This document shows positions 26,576 through 34,560 of a DNA stretch of 64,000 nt, piece after piece. This stretch comes from Paenibacillus massiliensis subsp. panacisoli DSM 21345 (GTDB lineage: Bacteria > Bacillota > Bacilli > Paenibacillales > Paenibacillaceae): positions 248,001-312,000 of the forward strand of contig NZ_AUFO01000010.1 in assembly GCF_000426545.1 (NCBI RefSeq), read 5' to 3'. A program made the position numbers and the translations under genes. Each line of letters begins with the position of its first letter. Within the stretch, counting starts at the first letter, position 1. The notes under the pieces are model-generated. The model had not been told where the DNA came from and did not search any database. It saw only the letters and a list, made by a program, of their open reading frames with translations.

Positions 26576-27229
26576 ATGAATGTAAAGCTCCAGTACGGTT
26601 CCCGATTGGCGGAGGCCTGTAGTCGGGCTCTTGTGGGAATGTGTTCAGTCCATCCCGACGGAGATTATTATCACCAGAGTCCGGAGCGGATGTTCGTAAG
26701 TAAAAACGAGCTTAAGGAGCACATGGAAGAGCAATGGGAAGTTACAAATACGGAGCAGCTGAAGGCGCATATTGAATGGCGTCTTCGAGAGGGATTCCGT
26801 CACCAGTTCGAAGAGAACTACTTGAGGATCGCCTGTGTGCCCGAAGCATTCAGAGCAGAATACATTCGTGATCTGCACGAGGGGTCCCTGGAGCGCTACA
26901 GATTTGAGATGATCAGTCGATTCATGAACCGGATGCCGCCAGCGGGCATTGCGGCCCATGACTATATCTTTTCCCTATATTATGTATATGCAGGTCATAG
27001 GCTGAAGTGGCTGACGGATGAAGAAAAGAAGCAATACTCGCTTCGTATTCTGCAAGCCCTACAGGCAGTGTACACCAATTGGCGTGATGTGGTAACAGGC
27101 TTTTTTGTAGGGGTTGCATTCATGGATAAAGGGGTCTATAGCAGAATGTTTGACAAATACAGTCTGATTGTCGTAAAGCTGTTGACATCCCGCCGCAGCC
27201 CTTTTCGGAAAATTAGTCTTTGGTCGTAA
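26576..27229 (+). CDS. DUF1266-like protein, copy 2
   Basis: A 217-residue paralogue of the protein encoded at 23370. Shared landmarks are KLQYGSRLAEACSRALVGM, MNRMPPAGIAAHDYIFSLYY, GHRLKWLTDEEKKQYSLRIL and YTNWRDVVTGFFVGVAF, with a common end KLLTSRRSPFRKISLW. No signal peptide or membrane helix is seen. AAAGGAG lies 10 bases before the ATG. It closes the chaperone operon; role unknown, probably tied to the J-domain protein gene 31 bases upstream. Confidence 0.7.
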   Translation: MNVKLQYGSRLAEACSRALVGMCSVHPDGDYYHQSPERMFVSKNELKEHMEEQWEVTNTEQLKAHIEWRLREGFRHQFEENYLRIACVPEAFRAEYIRDLHEGSLERYRFEMISRFMNRMPPAGIAAHDYIFSLYYVYAGHRLKWLTDEEKKQYSLRILQALQAVYTNWRDVVTGFFVGVAFMDKGVYSRMFDKYSLIVVKLLTSRRSPFRKISLWS

Positions 27230-27257
27230 AGACCAGCAATGGGATACAAATTGGAGA

Positions 27258-27295
27258 ACCCGGGTCTGCTGCATAATGCATCAGGCCCGGTCTTC
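27258..27295 (+). terminator. Hairpin after the chaperone module
   Basis: ACCCGG with CTG pairs with CAG and CCCGGT around a GCATAATGC inner hairpin. The trailing tract is TCTTCAT, so termination may be moderate. Confidence 0.5.
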
Positions 27296-27384
27296 ATAGT
27301 TCAGGTCAACGTAGTTCAAGTCAACTGTTAAAGAAGAATAGGAATAGTCGGCCAGAGCTCTTCATTGCCAGCTACTTGGAGAAG

Positions 27385-27606
27385 TTACTTGCTGTGTCTT
27401 GCTTCATCCTTGACCTCAGCTTTCGAGCTGCGAATGCTGGCTTCCCGCCGCTCGTTCTTCTCGTTGATTTGTGTGTATTCCTGAGCATCCATTTCGTCAG
27501 CGTGCTCATCCAGATATTGCTCCGCCTCATGCAGATTCTGGATTGTATGCTGGATGTTTTGCTGGAGATGCTGGACATTATCGGCGCGATTATCCGGTTT
27601 GGCCAT
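27385..27606 (-). CDS. tlp: Small acid-soluble spore protein Tlp
   Basis: A 73-residue, highly charged, helical protein beginning MAKPDNRADNVQHLQQNIQ and ending with NEKNERREASIRSSKAEVKD, a close match to the Tlp family of Bacillus spores as I remember it. Tlp is made in the forespore late in sporulation and degraded on germination. A GGAGGGG site precedes the ATG. The gene is alone and opposite to its neighbours. It marks the host as a spore former. Confidence 0.92.
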   Translation of the reverse strand: MAKPDNRADNVQHLQQNIQHTIQNLHEAEQYLDEHADEMDAQEYTQINEKNERREASIRSSKAEVKDEARHSK

Positions 27607-27800
27607 GGTAGTTCCCCTCCTTGTGATAATTTGGTGCGTCTAGGCACCTTACTCAGTGTCTCAAATGGGGCAATGGTCTATGCATTTAAGAATGATTAGG
27701 AAGACGCTTGTGTATGGTTGGTTGCTCCCTGCTTGAGTTGCCAAGGGCTAACCAAAATATGTATACTATAAACGTGAAAAAATCTGGAGGTGGATGCTTC

Positions 27801-28631
27801 ATGGTGAACAGTCTACAGGATACTACTACTTTACATAATGGTGTGGAGATGCCCCGTCTAGGTCTTGGGGTATGGAAGGTACAGGAGGGCAACGAGGTCG
27901 TACATGCTGTGAAATCAGCTATTAAGGCGGGTTATAAGAGCATTGATACGGCTGCTGTCTACAAGAATGAAGAAGGCGTTGGACAGGCTATCCGTGAGTC
28001 TGGTGCTCCGCGAGACAGCCTATTTATTACAACTAAGGTATGGAACTCCGATCAGGGCTATGAGACGACATTGGCTGCCTTTGATGAAAGTCTGAGCAAG
28101 CTTCAGCTGGATTATGCGGATCTTTATCTCATACACTGGCCTGTAGGGGGGAAGTACAAGGAGACTTGGAGAGCAATCGAGAAGCTGTATAAGGATGGTC
28201 GTGTGCGTGCGATTGGAGTGAGTAATTTCCATCAGCACCACTTGGAGGATCTGCTGGCTGATGCCGAGATTGCTCCAATGGTGAACCAGATCGAGCTTCA
28301 TCCCCTGCTGTCGCAGGAGCCGTTAAGAGCGTACTGTGCTTCCAAGAATATCAAGGTGGAAGCCTGGTCCCCGCTCGGCAACGGAAGACTGCTGACGAAC
28401 GAGCTGGTTCAGGAGATTGCTGGTAAGTATAGCAAGAGCGTCGCGCAGGTCATTTTGCGCTGGGATCTTCAGCATGATATTATCACCATTCCAAAATCCA
28501 TTAATGAATCACGGATTATCGAGAATGCGGATATTTTTGATTTTGAGCTGTCTGCCGAGGATATGCAGAAGATCGATAGCCTGAACCGTAACGAACGGTT
28601 TGGCTCCGACCCGGACAACTTTAATTTCTAA
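27801..28631 (+). CDS. Aldo/keto reductase (YtbE/YvgN-like)
   Basis: A 276-residue NADPH-dependent TIM-barrel oxidoreductase. The catalytic tetrad is visible: Asp and Tyr in [15 protein letters not shown], Lys in ITTKVWN, His in YLIHWP. The C-terminal cofactor region [19 protein letters not shown] is standard. Relatives in Bacillus reduce glyoxal and methylglyoxal; the real substrate is not shown by the sequence. The ATG at 27801 follows GGAGGTGG; an in-frame GTG at 27708 has no site. Confidence 0.92.
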   Translation: MVNSLQDTTTLHNGVEMPRLGLGVWKVQEGNEVVHAVKSAIKAGYKSIDTAAVYKNEEGVGQAIRESGAPRDSLFITTKVWNSDQGYETTLAAFDESLSKLQLDYADLYLIHWPVGGKYKETWRAIEKLYKDGRVRAIGVSNFHQHHLEDLLADAEIAPMVNQIELHPLLSQEPLRAYCASKNIKVEAWSPLGNGRLLTNELVQEIAGKYSKSVAQVILRWDLQHDIITIPKSINESRIIENADIFDFELSAEDMQKIDSLNRNERFGSDPDNFNF

Positions 28632-28633
28632 TT

Positions 28634-28713
28634 AAGAAAGCATCAACTTAATTAGAAAATCGTCGATCTTCGTACTTTTACAGAAGACAGACCGCGTTTA
28701 GTTGATGTTTTTC
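28634..28713 (-). repeat. Dispersed palindromic repeat, inverted copy
   Basis: GCATCAACT (28640-28648) and AGTTGATG (28700-28707) form the stem. Read on the minus strand, the interior matches the two repeats at 60023 and 60138: AGACCGC, CGTACTT, AGAAGA and GATGTTTTTC blocks occur in the same order. It follows the aldo/keto reductase gene and could serve as a terminator, but a separate stronger terminator lies 60 bases on. Confidence 0.65.
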
Positions 28714-28771
28714 CTGCCGATAATCGAATTGTTCAGCTCTGCTGAAAACTTATAAATTCTATTATCTAAAG

Positions 28772-28814
28772 AAAGTGTCTCTGCCGCCGATCAGGTGGTG
28801 AGACACTTTTTTTT
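28772..28814 (+). terminator. Rho-independent terminator
   Basis: AAAGTGTCTC pairs perfectly with GAGACACTTT and runs into eight T. Confidence 0.9.
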
Positions 28815-28908
28815 GGTGCTGCCGATGAAAGGGCCAAGCTTAACCTTCTGTATATGTGACCTTGATCGCGGACAGCTTTAGTTGAACACTATGAGATATT
28901 GCTGTACA

Positions 28909-29166
28909 TTATTGTACGATAAAGAAGATCGCAGCGCCCAAGAAGATAAGGCCGTAGATCAATTGTCTTTTTCCGGTTGACTTATAGCGGTTACGCATGC
29001 GTTCCAGAAATTGTTCAACCGATTCATCTTCCTTCTTCTGTTTATGTACGACATCCATGTTGATTTTGTTCGAATCAAATGGCTTACGCGCACTATAGAT
29101 GGCAGCTCCTCCGATCAGGAAGGACAGGGCGGATACGATTAGCAGGACGATACTGACAGCTGGCAT
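28909..29166 (-). CDS. Small two-helix membrane protein, unknown
   Basis: About 85 residues with hydrophobic helices at residues 5-25 and 64-84 and a charged middle (HKQKKEDESVEQFLERMRNR). ATG 29166 is preceded by AGGAG at 10 bases; an ATG 30 bases upstream at 29196 is also possible and would add ten residues. Not recognised. It is divergent from the ECF sigma factor gene and could share its promoter region. Confidence 0.6.
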   Translation of the reverse strand: MPAVSIVLLIVSALSFLIGGAAIYSARKPFDSNKINMDVVHKQKKEDESVEQFLERMRNRYKSTGKRQLIYGLIFLGAAIFFIVQ

Positions 29167-29348
29167 GGTGGCAACTCTCCTCTCTGGTGAACTCATCCTA
29201 TTATGTCATAGTCCTGACGGTCGGGCTATATTAGCTTGCATTAGGAAGGGAATTTTTCGATATGCGTATCCTTTCAGGCTACTCACACGTCTACCCAATG
29301 TATATACGTAATGACAATATAGGACTAAGCAAAGGGGGGGCCCGATTC

Positions 29349-30119
29349 ATGGCCTTTGTGACATCCGAATCCGTAATTTCATACCAAATGCCAACACCAA
29401 TTGCATGGGAAGAGCTACTTCCCGTACTTCGTAAATATTGCTTGTCACTGACTGGCTCGATATGGGATGCCGAAGATCTGGCGCAGTCCGCTTGTCTGCA
29501 GCTATTGAGGCAGAATAATGATCAGGCTGTAAGCGTTCGGAATCCCGAAGCGTATTTGATTCGGACCGCACGTAACCTGTGGCTGGATCAGCTGCGCAGC
29601 AGTGAGACGATAAGAAAGCTGCTAGATAAGCTGCAGGGAATGGCATTGCCACTTGAAGAGGGACAGCAGCTAGGGCTTGAGATTGAGCATGCGTTGCAGT
29701 GTCTGCTTCGCTGGTTATCTCCGCTTCAGCGGACGGTATTTCTGCTTCGTGAGGTATGGAGCTTCAAGACACTGGAGACTGCCGAGCTACTAAATATGAC
29801 AGAGGGAGCAGTCAAGGCTGCATTGAGCCGAGCGAGAAACGCACTGGAGCAGCATAAGCGGTCGAATCCTTATGGTGCCGAGGTTATGGGGAGTAGGCAG
29901 GAGGCTATGCTGCTGAAGCAATACTTGGCTGCCTTTCGGACAGGGGACACGCGACGGCTGGTAGAGCTTGGGTTACAGGATGGAATGGACCCGATGGCTG
30001 TGGCTGGACAGGTGCTGGAGCAACGTGCTGCTGTTAGATCATCTATCCGATATGCAAGAGCGGCAAATGTGCAGGCAAATAAGGTTAGTGGTAGTCCCAG
30101 GGCATGGTGTGCGGCGTAG
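29349..30119 (+). CDS. ECF-type RNA polymerase sigma factor
   Basis: About 256 residues. Region sigma-2 spans residues 20-85 ([36 protein letters not shown]) and sigma-4 residues 110-165 ([35 protein letters not shown]). A further 85 residues follow, longer than in minimal ECF factors, which suggests a C-terminal regulatory extension of the kind found in ECF groups lacking an anti-sigma gene. ATG 29349 has an AGGGGGG site; the frame is open upstream to 29262 without a good site. It lies 14 bases before clpP. The upstream promoter was not identified. Confidence 0.85.
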   Translation: MAFVTSESVISYQMPTPIAWEELLPVLRKYCLSLTGSIWDAEDLAQSACLQLLRQNNDQAVSVRNPEAYLIRTARNLWLDQLRSSETIRKLLDKLQGMALPLEEGQQLGLEIEHALQCLLRWLSPLQRTVFLLREVWSFKTLETAELLNMTEGAVKAALSRARNALEQHKRSNPYGAEVMGSRQEAMLLKQYLAAFRTGDTRRLVELGLQDGMDPMAVAGQVLEQRAAVRSSIRYARAANVQANKVSGSPRAWCAA

Positions 30120-30133
30120 AACAGGAGTCTATT

Positions 30134-30715
30134 ATGAATGCAATTCCGTATGTTGTTGAGCAGACCAGCCGTGGCGAACGCAGCTATGACATCTATTCCC
30201 GGCTGTTGAAGGACAGAATCATTATGGTATCCGGTGAGATTGAGGATCATATGGCGAATGTGATCGTGGCACAGCTGCTGCACTTGGCGGCTGAGGACGA
30301 GGAGAAGGATATTCATATGTATATCAACTGTCCCGGCGGTTCAGTGTCGGCTGGCTTCGCCATCTATGATACGATGCAGTTCATCAAGCCGGATGTATCT
30401 ACGATCTGTACGGGGATGGCTGCCAGCTTTGGAGCGATTCTGCTGATTGGTGGGGCCAAAGGCAAGCGTATGGCGTTACCGAACAGCGAGGTTATGATCC
30501 ACCAGCCGCTTGGCGGAGCGAAGGGCCAGGCATCCGATATTCGTATTTATGCGGATCGTCTGTTAAAGAGCAGAATTAAGCTGAATGGGTTGCTGGCAGA
30601 GCTTACGGGTCAGTCTATAGAACGGGTAGAAAAGGACACAGATCGTGATCATTTTATGTCGGCTGAGGAAGCGCTGGAGTATGGGCTGATTGACCAAATT
30701 ATTAGCCGTAGATAG
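30134..30715 (+). CDS. clpP: ATP-dependent Clp protease proteolytic subunit (ClpP paralogue)
   Basis: A 193-residue serine peptidase with the ClpP triad at the usual B. subtilis numbering: S98 in GMAASFGA, H123 in MIHQPLGG, D172 in DTDRDHF. The N-terminus [19 protein letters not shown], which lines the axial pore, is normal. YINCPGG replaces the common YINSPGG. ClpP forms double heptamers that work with Clp ATPases. Being encoded directly after an ECF sigma factor gene is unusual for the main housekeeping clpP, so this is probably a second copy. AGGAG precedes ATG 30134. Confidence 0.92.
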   Translation: MNAIPYVVEQTSRGERSYDIYSRLLKDRIIMVSGEIEDHMANVIVAQLLHLAAEDEEKDIHMYINCPGGSVSAGFAIYDTMQFIKPDVSTICTGMAASFGAILLIGGAKGKRMALPNSEVMIHQPLGGAKGQASDIRIYADRLLKSRIKLNGLLAELTGQSIERVEKDTDRDHFMSAEEALEYGLIDQIISRR

Positions 30716-30743
30716 CTGTCACAAATATGTAAAAATGTGCAAT

Positions 30744-30772
30744 TTGCCCGTGAGACAGGGTCTCGCGGGCAA
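30744..30772 (+). terminator. Strong hairpin after clpP
   Basis: TTGCCCGTGAGAC pairs with GTCTCGCGGGCAA with one mismatch. The T run is poor (TTCACTTG). Confidence 0.6.
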
Positions 30773-30810
30773 TTCACTTGTTACGAGCGGATTGAAGCGG
30801 ATGATTCGTA

Positions 30811-30839
30811 TTGTAAATCAGCTGCAACGGGAGTATAAT
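30811..30839 (+). promoter_or_regulatory. SigA-type promoter
   Basis: TTGTAA, 17 bases, TATAAT. It drives the small gene at 30909 through a leader of about 65 bases. Confidence 0.75.
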
Positions 30840-30848
30840 TCGTATCGG

Positions 30849-30883
30849 TTCAGGTCGTGTGTACTAGCACATGGAGACCTGAA
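30849..30883 (+). promoter_or_regulatory. 5' leader hairpin of the small gene
   Basis: TTCAGGTC and GACCTGAA form a perfect 8-bp stem right at the expected 5' end of the transcript. It could stabilise the mRNA or act as a protein or RNA binding element. Confidence 0.5.
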
Positions 30884-30908
30884 ATATAAACAAGTGAGGT
30901 TATTACAA

Positions 30909-31106
30909 ATGAAAACATGCTGCAAGATCGAAGTACAAGACGACAGTCTGGTCATTGATCTCTCAGAGAACACGAATGCGTCCATGGAAGCGCTGCTTGG
31001 CGATATTGAAAGCTGCGGGGGTGACGTTAATCCCTGGATTACGCTGATGGACAAAGTCACTGCTCATGAAGAGGAAGAAGATCGGGAAGAAGTGGTTGTA
31101 CGCTGA
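30909..31106 (+). CDS. Small acidic Cys-containing protein, unknown
   Basis: A 65-residue protein starting MKTCCKIEVQDDSLVIDL and ending in an acidic tail EEEEDREEVVV. A third Cys lies in DIESCGGDVN. It has a clear SigA promoter, a leader hairpin, a GAGG site and a terminator, so it is very probably a real gene. No family recognised. The Cys pair could bind metal, which is speculation. Confidence 0.65.
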   Translation: MKTCCKIEVQDDSLVIDLSENTNASMEALLGDIESCGGDVNPWITLMDKVTAHEEEEDREEVVVR

Positions 31107-31215
31107 TATTCCAGCAGACCTTATACAACATTACAGTTATTGATCCAGCAATGAACTTTGCAATTATTTTCGTATAATACGCTCTATTCAATTCTTTTCA
31201 TATGCTAAAAATCAC

Positions 31216-31268
31216 AAAGCAAGCCGGCCTTTCACGGAGAATCTCCTGATGGGTCGGCTTGCTTTGAT
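31216..31268. terminator. Bidirectional terminator
   Basis: AAAGCAAGCCG pairs perfectly with CGGCTTGCTTT between converging genes. Confidence 0.85.
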
Positions 31269-31307
31269 TTATTATGATAAAGTTGCCATGTCGTCTGTAC
31301 TGTGTGC

Positions 31308-32327
31308 TTACCTATCAGACGGTAGCTCGAAAGCCTCTGCAAGCAGACGGTAGGAACGGATACGACTCTCGAAATCGTGAACGGAGGTCACGATCAGCAG
31401 CTCATCGGTCTGATATTGTTCAGCAATACGAATGAGTCGCTCTTTGACCTGTTCAGGAGTACCCACTACCCGCCAGCCACGCGATTGGCGAATCCGCTCG
31501 TGATCCCAATCCGTATAAGGATAGGCCGCTGCTGTATCTACTGATGGAAGCGAGCCGAGTTCCCTTCCATTCTGCAGACCAAGGAAGAACAGATCCGAGC
31601 TTGAAGCCAGCCGCTCTGCTTCTTCTTCCGTATCAGCACAGACCACCGCTACGGCAGCCATAGAATGAGGACGTTCCTCAAGCACGGATGGCTCATAATG
31701 ATCATGATAATAGGCTGTACTCTCGACACCGCCAGGAGTCCCGAAGAATTGAGCAAAAGCAAAGGATACACCCATGCGGGCTGCGAGCCTTGCACTGTCA
31801 CCACTGGAGCCGAGTAGCCACATCTGTGGCATAGACGGTACAGAAGGAGAAGCCAGAAGACCCGGGAATCGGTGATCTGAGCCATGCGATTCCTGGAAAT
31901 ATCCGATCAGATCGAGGATCTGTTCGGGATATCGATCAACACGCTGCATACTGCTACCTTCCTGCAGGGCGCGGGTTGCCAGCGGCAGACCACCAGGGGC
32001 GCGACCCAGGCCGAGGTCGATCCGACCCGGATGTAATGCTTCAAGTAGCCTGAAGTTCTCTGCTACCTTATAAGCACTATAATGGGGGAGCATGATCCCT
32101 CCCGAGCCCACTCGAATTCGGCTGGTCTGCGCAGCGAGATGTGCGATGAGGACCTCGGGGCTGGAGTGGGCCAGGGCTCTCATGGAATGATGCTCAGACA
32201 CCCAGTAGCGGCTGTAACCGAGACGATCCGCCTCTTGTGCCAATGCTGTAGTCTGGGCGAGTGCTTCGGGAGCGGTACCTCCCTCCAATATATGAGATTG
32301 GTCTAAAATACCAAGCTTAGTAAGCAT
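31308..32327 (-). CDS. Luciferase-like flavin-dependent oxidoreductase (LLM class, MsnO8/YhbW-like)
   Basis: A 339-residue TIM-barrel protein. The N-terminal LGILDQSHILEGGTAPEALA, SRYWVSEHHSM, GSGGIMLPHYSAYKVAENF and GRIDLGLGRAPGG blocks are the hallmarks of single-subunit luciferase-like monooxygenases of the MsnO8/YhbW type. They use reduced FMN; substrates are rarely known. The ATG at 32327 (minus strand) follows GAGGTGA; an ATG 12 codons upstream has no site. It is downstream of the esterase gene on the same strand, with 47 bases between. Confidence 0.9.
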   Translation of the reverse strand: MLTKLGILDQSHILEGGTAPEALAQTTALAQEADRLGYSRYWVSEHHSMRALAHSSPEVLIAHLAAQTSRIRVGSGGIMLPHYSAYKVAENFRLLEALHPGRIDLGLGRAPGGLPLATRALQEGSSMQRVDRYPEQILDLIGYFQESHGSDHRFPGLLASPSVPSMPQMWLLGSSGDSARLAARMGVSFAFAQFFGTPGGVESTAYYHDHYEPSVLEERPHSMAAVAVVCADTEEEAERLASSSDLFFLGLQNGRELGSLPSVDTAAAYPYTDWDHERIRQSRGWRVVGTPEQVKERLIRIAEQYQTDELLIVTSVHDFESRIRSYRLLAEAFELPSDR

Positions 32328-32374
32328 ATAATTAATCACCTCTATAGCAAATATATCATACACAATTTATTTGG

Positions 32375-33334
32375 TCAAAATGATAACCTCAGATGCTCCA
32401 TGATGTACTCGGCACTTTTTCGCTGCTGATAAGCCTCCACAGCATGTCCTGTAAAAGGATAGATTTCGAGTCGTTTGGTCGATGATATCCGGTTATACAC
32501 GGGAAATATCGTCTCTGGCATGCATACGGTATCCTTCAGACCAACAGATAGCATAGTGGGAATACCAATTCGCTCTGCCAGATGGAGGAGATCAAAATAG
32601 CTCAGTGTTCGCAGGACCTGTTCATAATGCTGGGGAAAACGATGTACGAACTCGGCAGCCTCAGTCAGTGAGCTCGTCGAATGCAGGATGCCAAAGTCCA
32701 TATGGCACATATTCGGAATATTGGCCACGCACACTTGCACATGCTCACTTAGCGCGCTGGTGATCAGAGCCAAGCCGCCGCCTTGACTTACTCCACAGAC
32801 AGCTATGCTGCCAGTATCCACATCAGGCTGATTGACGGCCCAATGAATTGCTGCCAATGCATCCAGTGTAATCGCATGATAGTAAGAGCACTTCGGCTCC
32901 AGTATGCCTTGGGTTAGCCAGCCTTTGACTGTCCCGTAGCCAACATTCATATGACTCCCCGTCTCACCACCTTGTCCCCGTACATCTACAGCCATAACAG
33001 CCACCCCCAGCATCAGCCAGGAAGCATATTGCTCAGGGTAGCCTTTGCCACCGGTATAGCCGTGGAAAAGCACCACACAAGGAAGCTTGTGTCCTTCCAT
33101 ACCAGCGGGACGAATATACCATGCGTGCAAGGGAGTGTCGTCTGAGCCCGTGTAGATAACCTGCTGTACCTTCATGCCTGTAAAAGGAGTACTCACCTCC
33201 ATGACACTAGCCTTTTCTGGTTCAAAGCCAACCTGTGCGAGAGAATCACGCCAGAAATCCTCCAGATCCGAGGGGGCTGCCGTATTGGGGGCGTAGTTAT
33301 ACAGTTCTTGTATTCTTTTCTCAATCGTATTCAT
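32375..33334 (-). CDS. Acetylxylan esterase/cephalosporin-C deacetylase family (CE7)
   Basis: A 319-residue alpha/beta hydrolase. VVLFHGYTGGKGYPEQYASW, VDVRGQGGETGSHMNVGYGT and KGWLTQGILEPKCSYYHAI follow the CE7 layout (RGQ and the HGKGWxTxGI-type block). The nucleophile Ser is in GVSQGGGLALI, the Asp in SVGLKDTVCMPET and the His in PFTGHAVEAYQQ. Such cytosolic hexamers remove acetyl groups from xylo-oligosaccharides and small acetylated compounds. No signal peptide is present. GGGAGG precedes the ATG. Confidence 0.9.
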   Translation of the reverse strand: MNTIEKRIQELYNYAPNTAAPSDLEDFWRDSLAQVGFEPEKASVMEVSTPFTGMKVQQVIYTGSDDTPLHAWYIRPAGMEGHKLPCVVLFHGYTGGKGYPEQYASWLMLGVAVMAVDVRGQGGETGSHMNVGYGTVKGWLTQGILEPKCSYYHAITLDALAAIHWAVNQPDVDTGSIAVCGVSQGGGLALITSALSEHVQVCVANIPNMCHMDFGILHSTSSLTEAAEFVHRFPQHYEQVLRTLSYFDLLHLAERIGIPTMLSVGLKDTVCMPETIFPVYNRISSTKRLEIYPFTGHAVEAYQQRKSAEYIMEHLRLSF

Positions 33335-33565
33335 GCTTCGGATTCCTCCCTTGATTAAGCAAGCTTGTAGGCCAGTGATAACAACTTGGGGATATGGACC
33401 ATGCGAACTTTTGCAGAGGCAAAGGTTACCAGCTTCAGGATAGCAGAAGAGCAGAAATTCGTTCCTGCGTAACTTGCAACATATTCATTCTCTCGTGCGT
33501 CGGTAAGTTTAGAAAATGAAAATTCTTCTTGTTATATACCCAATATGATACTAGGAGTGGAACGT

Positions 33566-34324
33566 ATGAAAAAGAACAAAACTCAGCGCAAAAGCCATTT
33601 TCTCCCGTTAAGTGCAGCAGTCTCTGCCCTGTCTGTAGCAGTAGCTCTTGTAGTCCCAGCGTGGGCGTCTGCTGCTTCCTTTACCGACATTGATACGACA
33701 CCAGGGAAGGAGAAAATCGTGGCATTGCATGATCAAGGTCTCATTCATGGCTTCTCGGCTGCGGAATTCCGCCCTGATGCCGAATTGAATAGCGCGCAAG
33801 GCATTCAGATGCTAACAAGTGGGTTGGGCCTTAGCTTGGCGGCAATCAGCTTTGAGAAGGGACCATTTGCCGAAGATGTGTTTGACCACGTTAAGGATGG
33901 CGTATGGTATACGAATGCCTATCTGTCAGCGCATTATAATGGTGTGGAGCTGCCTAAGGATATTGAGCCCTCCAGCGTGCTGACACGTGAAGAATTTACT
34001 TTTTACCTGATTCAAGCTATTGAGGGCACAGGACAAGTACCGTTGATTAATATTGTACCGAAGCCGATCAAGGATGAGGCGGATATGGACATTATGCATC
34101 AAGGAGCGATTCAGCGTTCATTGATATGGAATATCGCTTCCTTGGATGATACAGGGGCCTTCCACCCGCAGCGTGCCATTACAAGAGCTGAGGCGGCTGT
34201 GATGGTGTACAATGCTGCAGAGGTTCTGAAGCGGTATTCCGAAGCTCCGGCTATACCGACAGATACGCCTGTTGAACCTGCGGCAGCTCCAGCAGCTCCA
34301 GCAGTAGAAGAGGTTCAGGAGTAA
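33566..34324 (+). CDS. S-layer homology (SLH) domain protein, secreted
   Basis: A 252-residue protein with a long signal peptide (KKNKTQRK basic start, hydrophobic core, WASA cleavage region) and two to three degenerate SLH repeats: SFTDIDTTPGKEKIVALHDQ with GLIHGFSAAEFRPDAELN, then a central and a C-terminal unit ending FHPQRAITRAEAAVMVYNAA. SLH domains bind pyruvylated cell wall polymers. The C-terminus is a Pro/Ala-rich tail. It may be a small wall-associated protein with no other domain. AGGAGTGG supports ATG 33566. Confidence 0.88.
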   Translation: MKKNKTQRKSHFLPLSAAVSALSVAVALVVPAWASAASFTDIDTTPGKEKIVALHDQGLIHGFSAAEFRPDAELNSAQGIQMLTSGLGLSLAAISFEKGPFAEDVFDHVKDGVWYTNAYLSAHYNGVELPKDIEPSSVLTREEFTFYLIQAIEGTGQVPLINIVPKPIKDEADMDIMHQGAIQRSLIWNIASLDDTGAFHPQRAITRAEAAVMVYNAAEVLKRYSEAPAIPTDTPVEPAAAPAAPAVEEVQE

Positions 34325-34464
34325 TTTCGATGCTGTCTCAGGATTGTGATCAGCAATCGTAGTTGCATGAGTAGCCATCGTAAAATGAGAAATACGAGCG
34401 ACAATCGTAGCATCAGGTATTTGATTCATTGGACTCCCAAAAAATGAATGGCAGCAACAGATAA

Positions 34465-34516
34465 GGCCAGCCAGCAGTGCTTCTCCGGATAGGAGTGAAC
34501 TGCTGGCTGGCCTTTA
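34465..34516. terminator. Bidirectional terminator
   Basis: GGCCAGCCAGCAGT pairs perfectly with ACTGCTGGCTGGCC between the converging SLH and alkaline phosphatase genes, flanked by ATAA and TTTAT. Confidence 0.85.
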
Positions 34517-34560
34517 TCTAATCTTTTAATGTGCTGTGATGGGAATGAAGTGCTGTGTTC

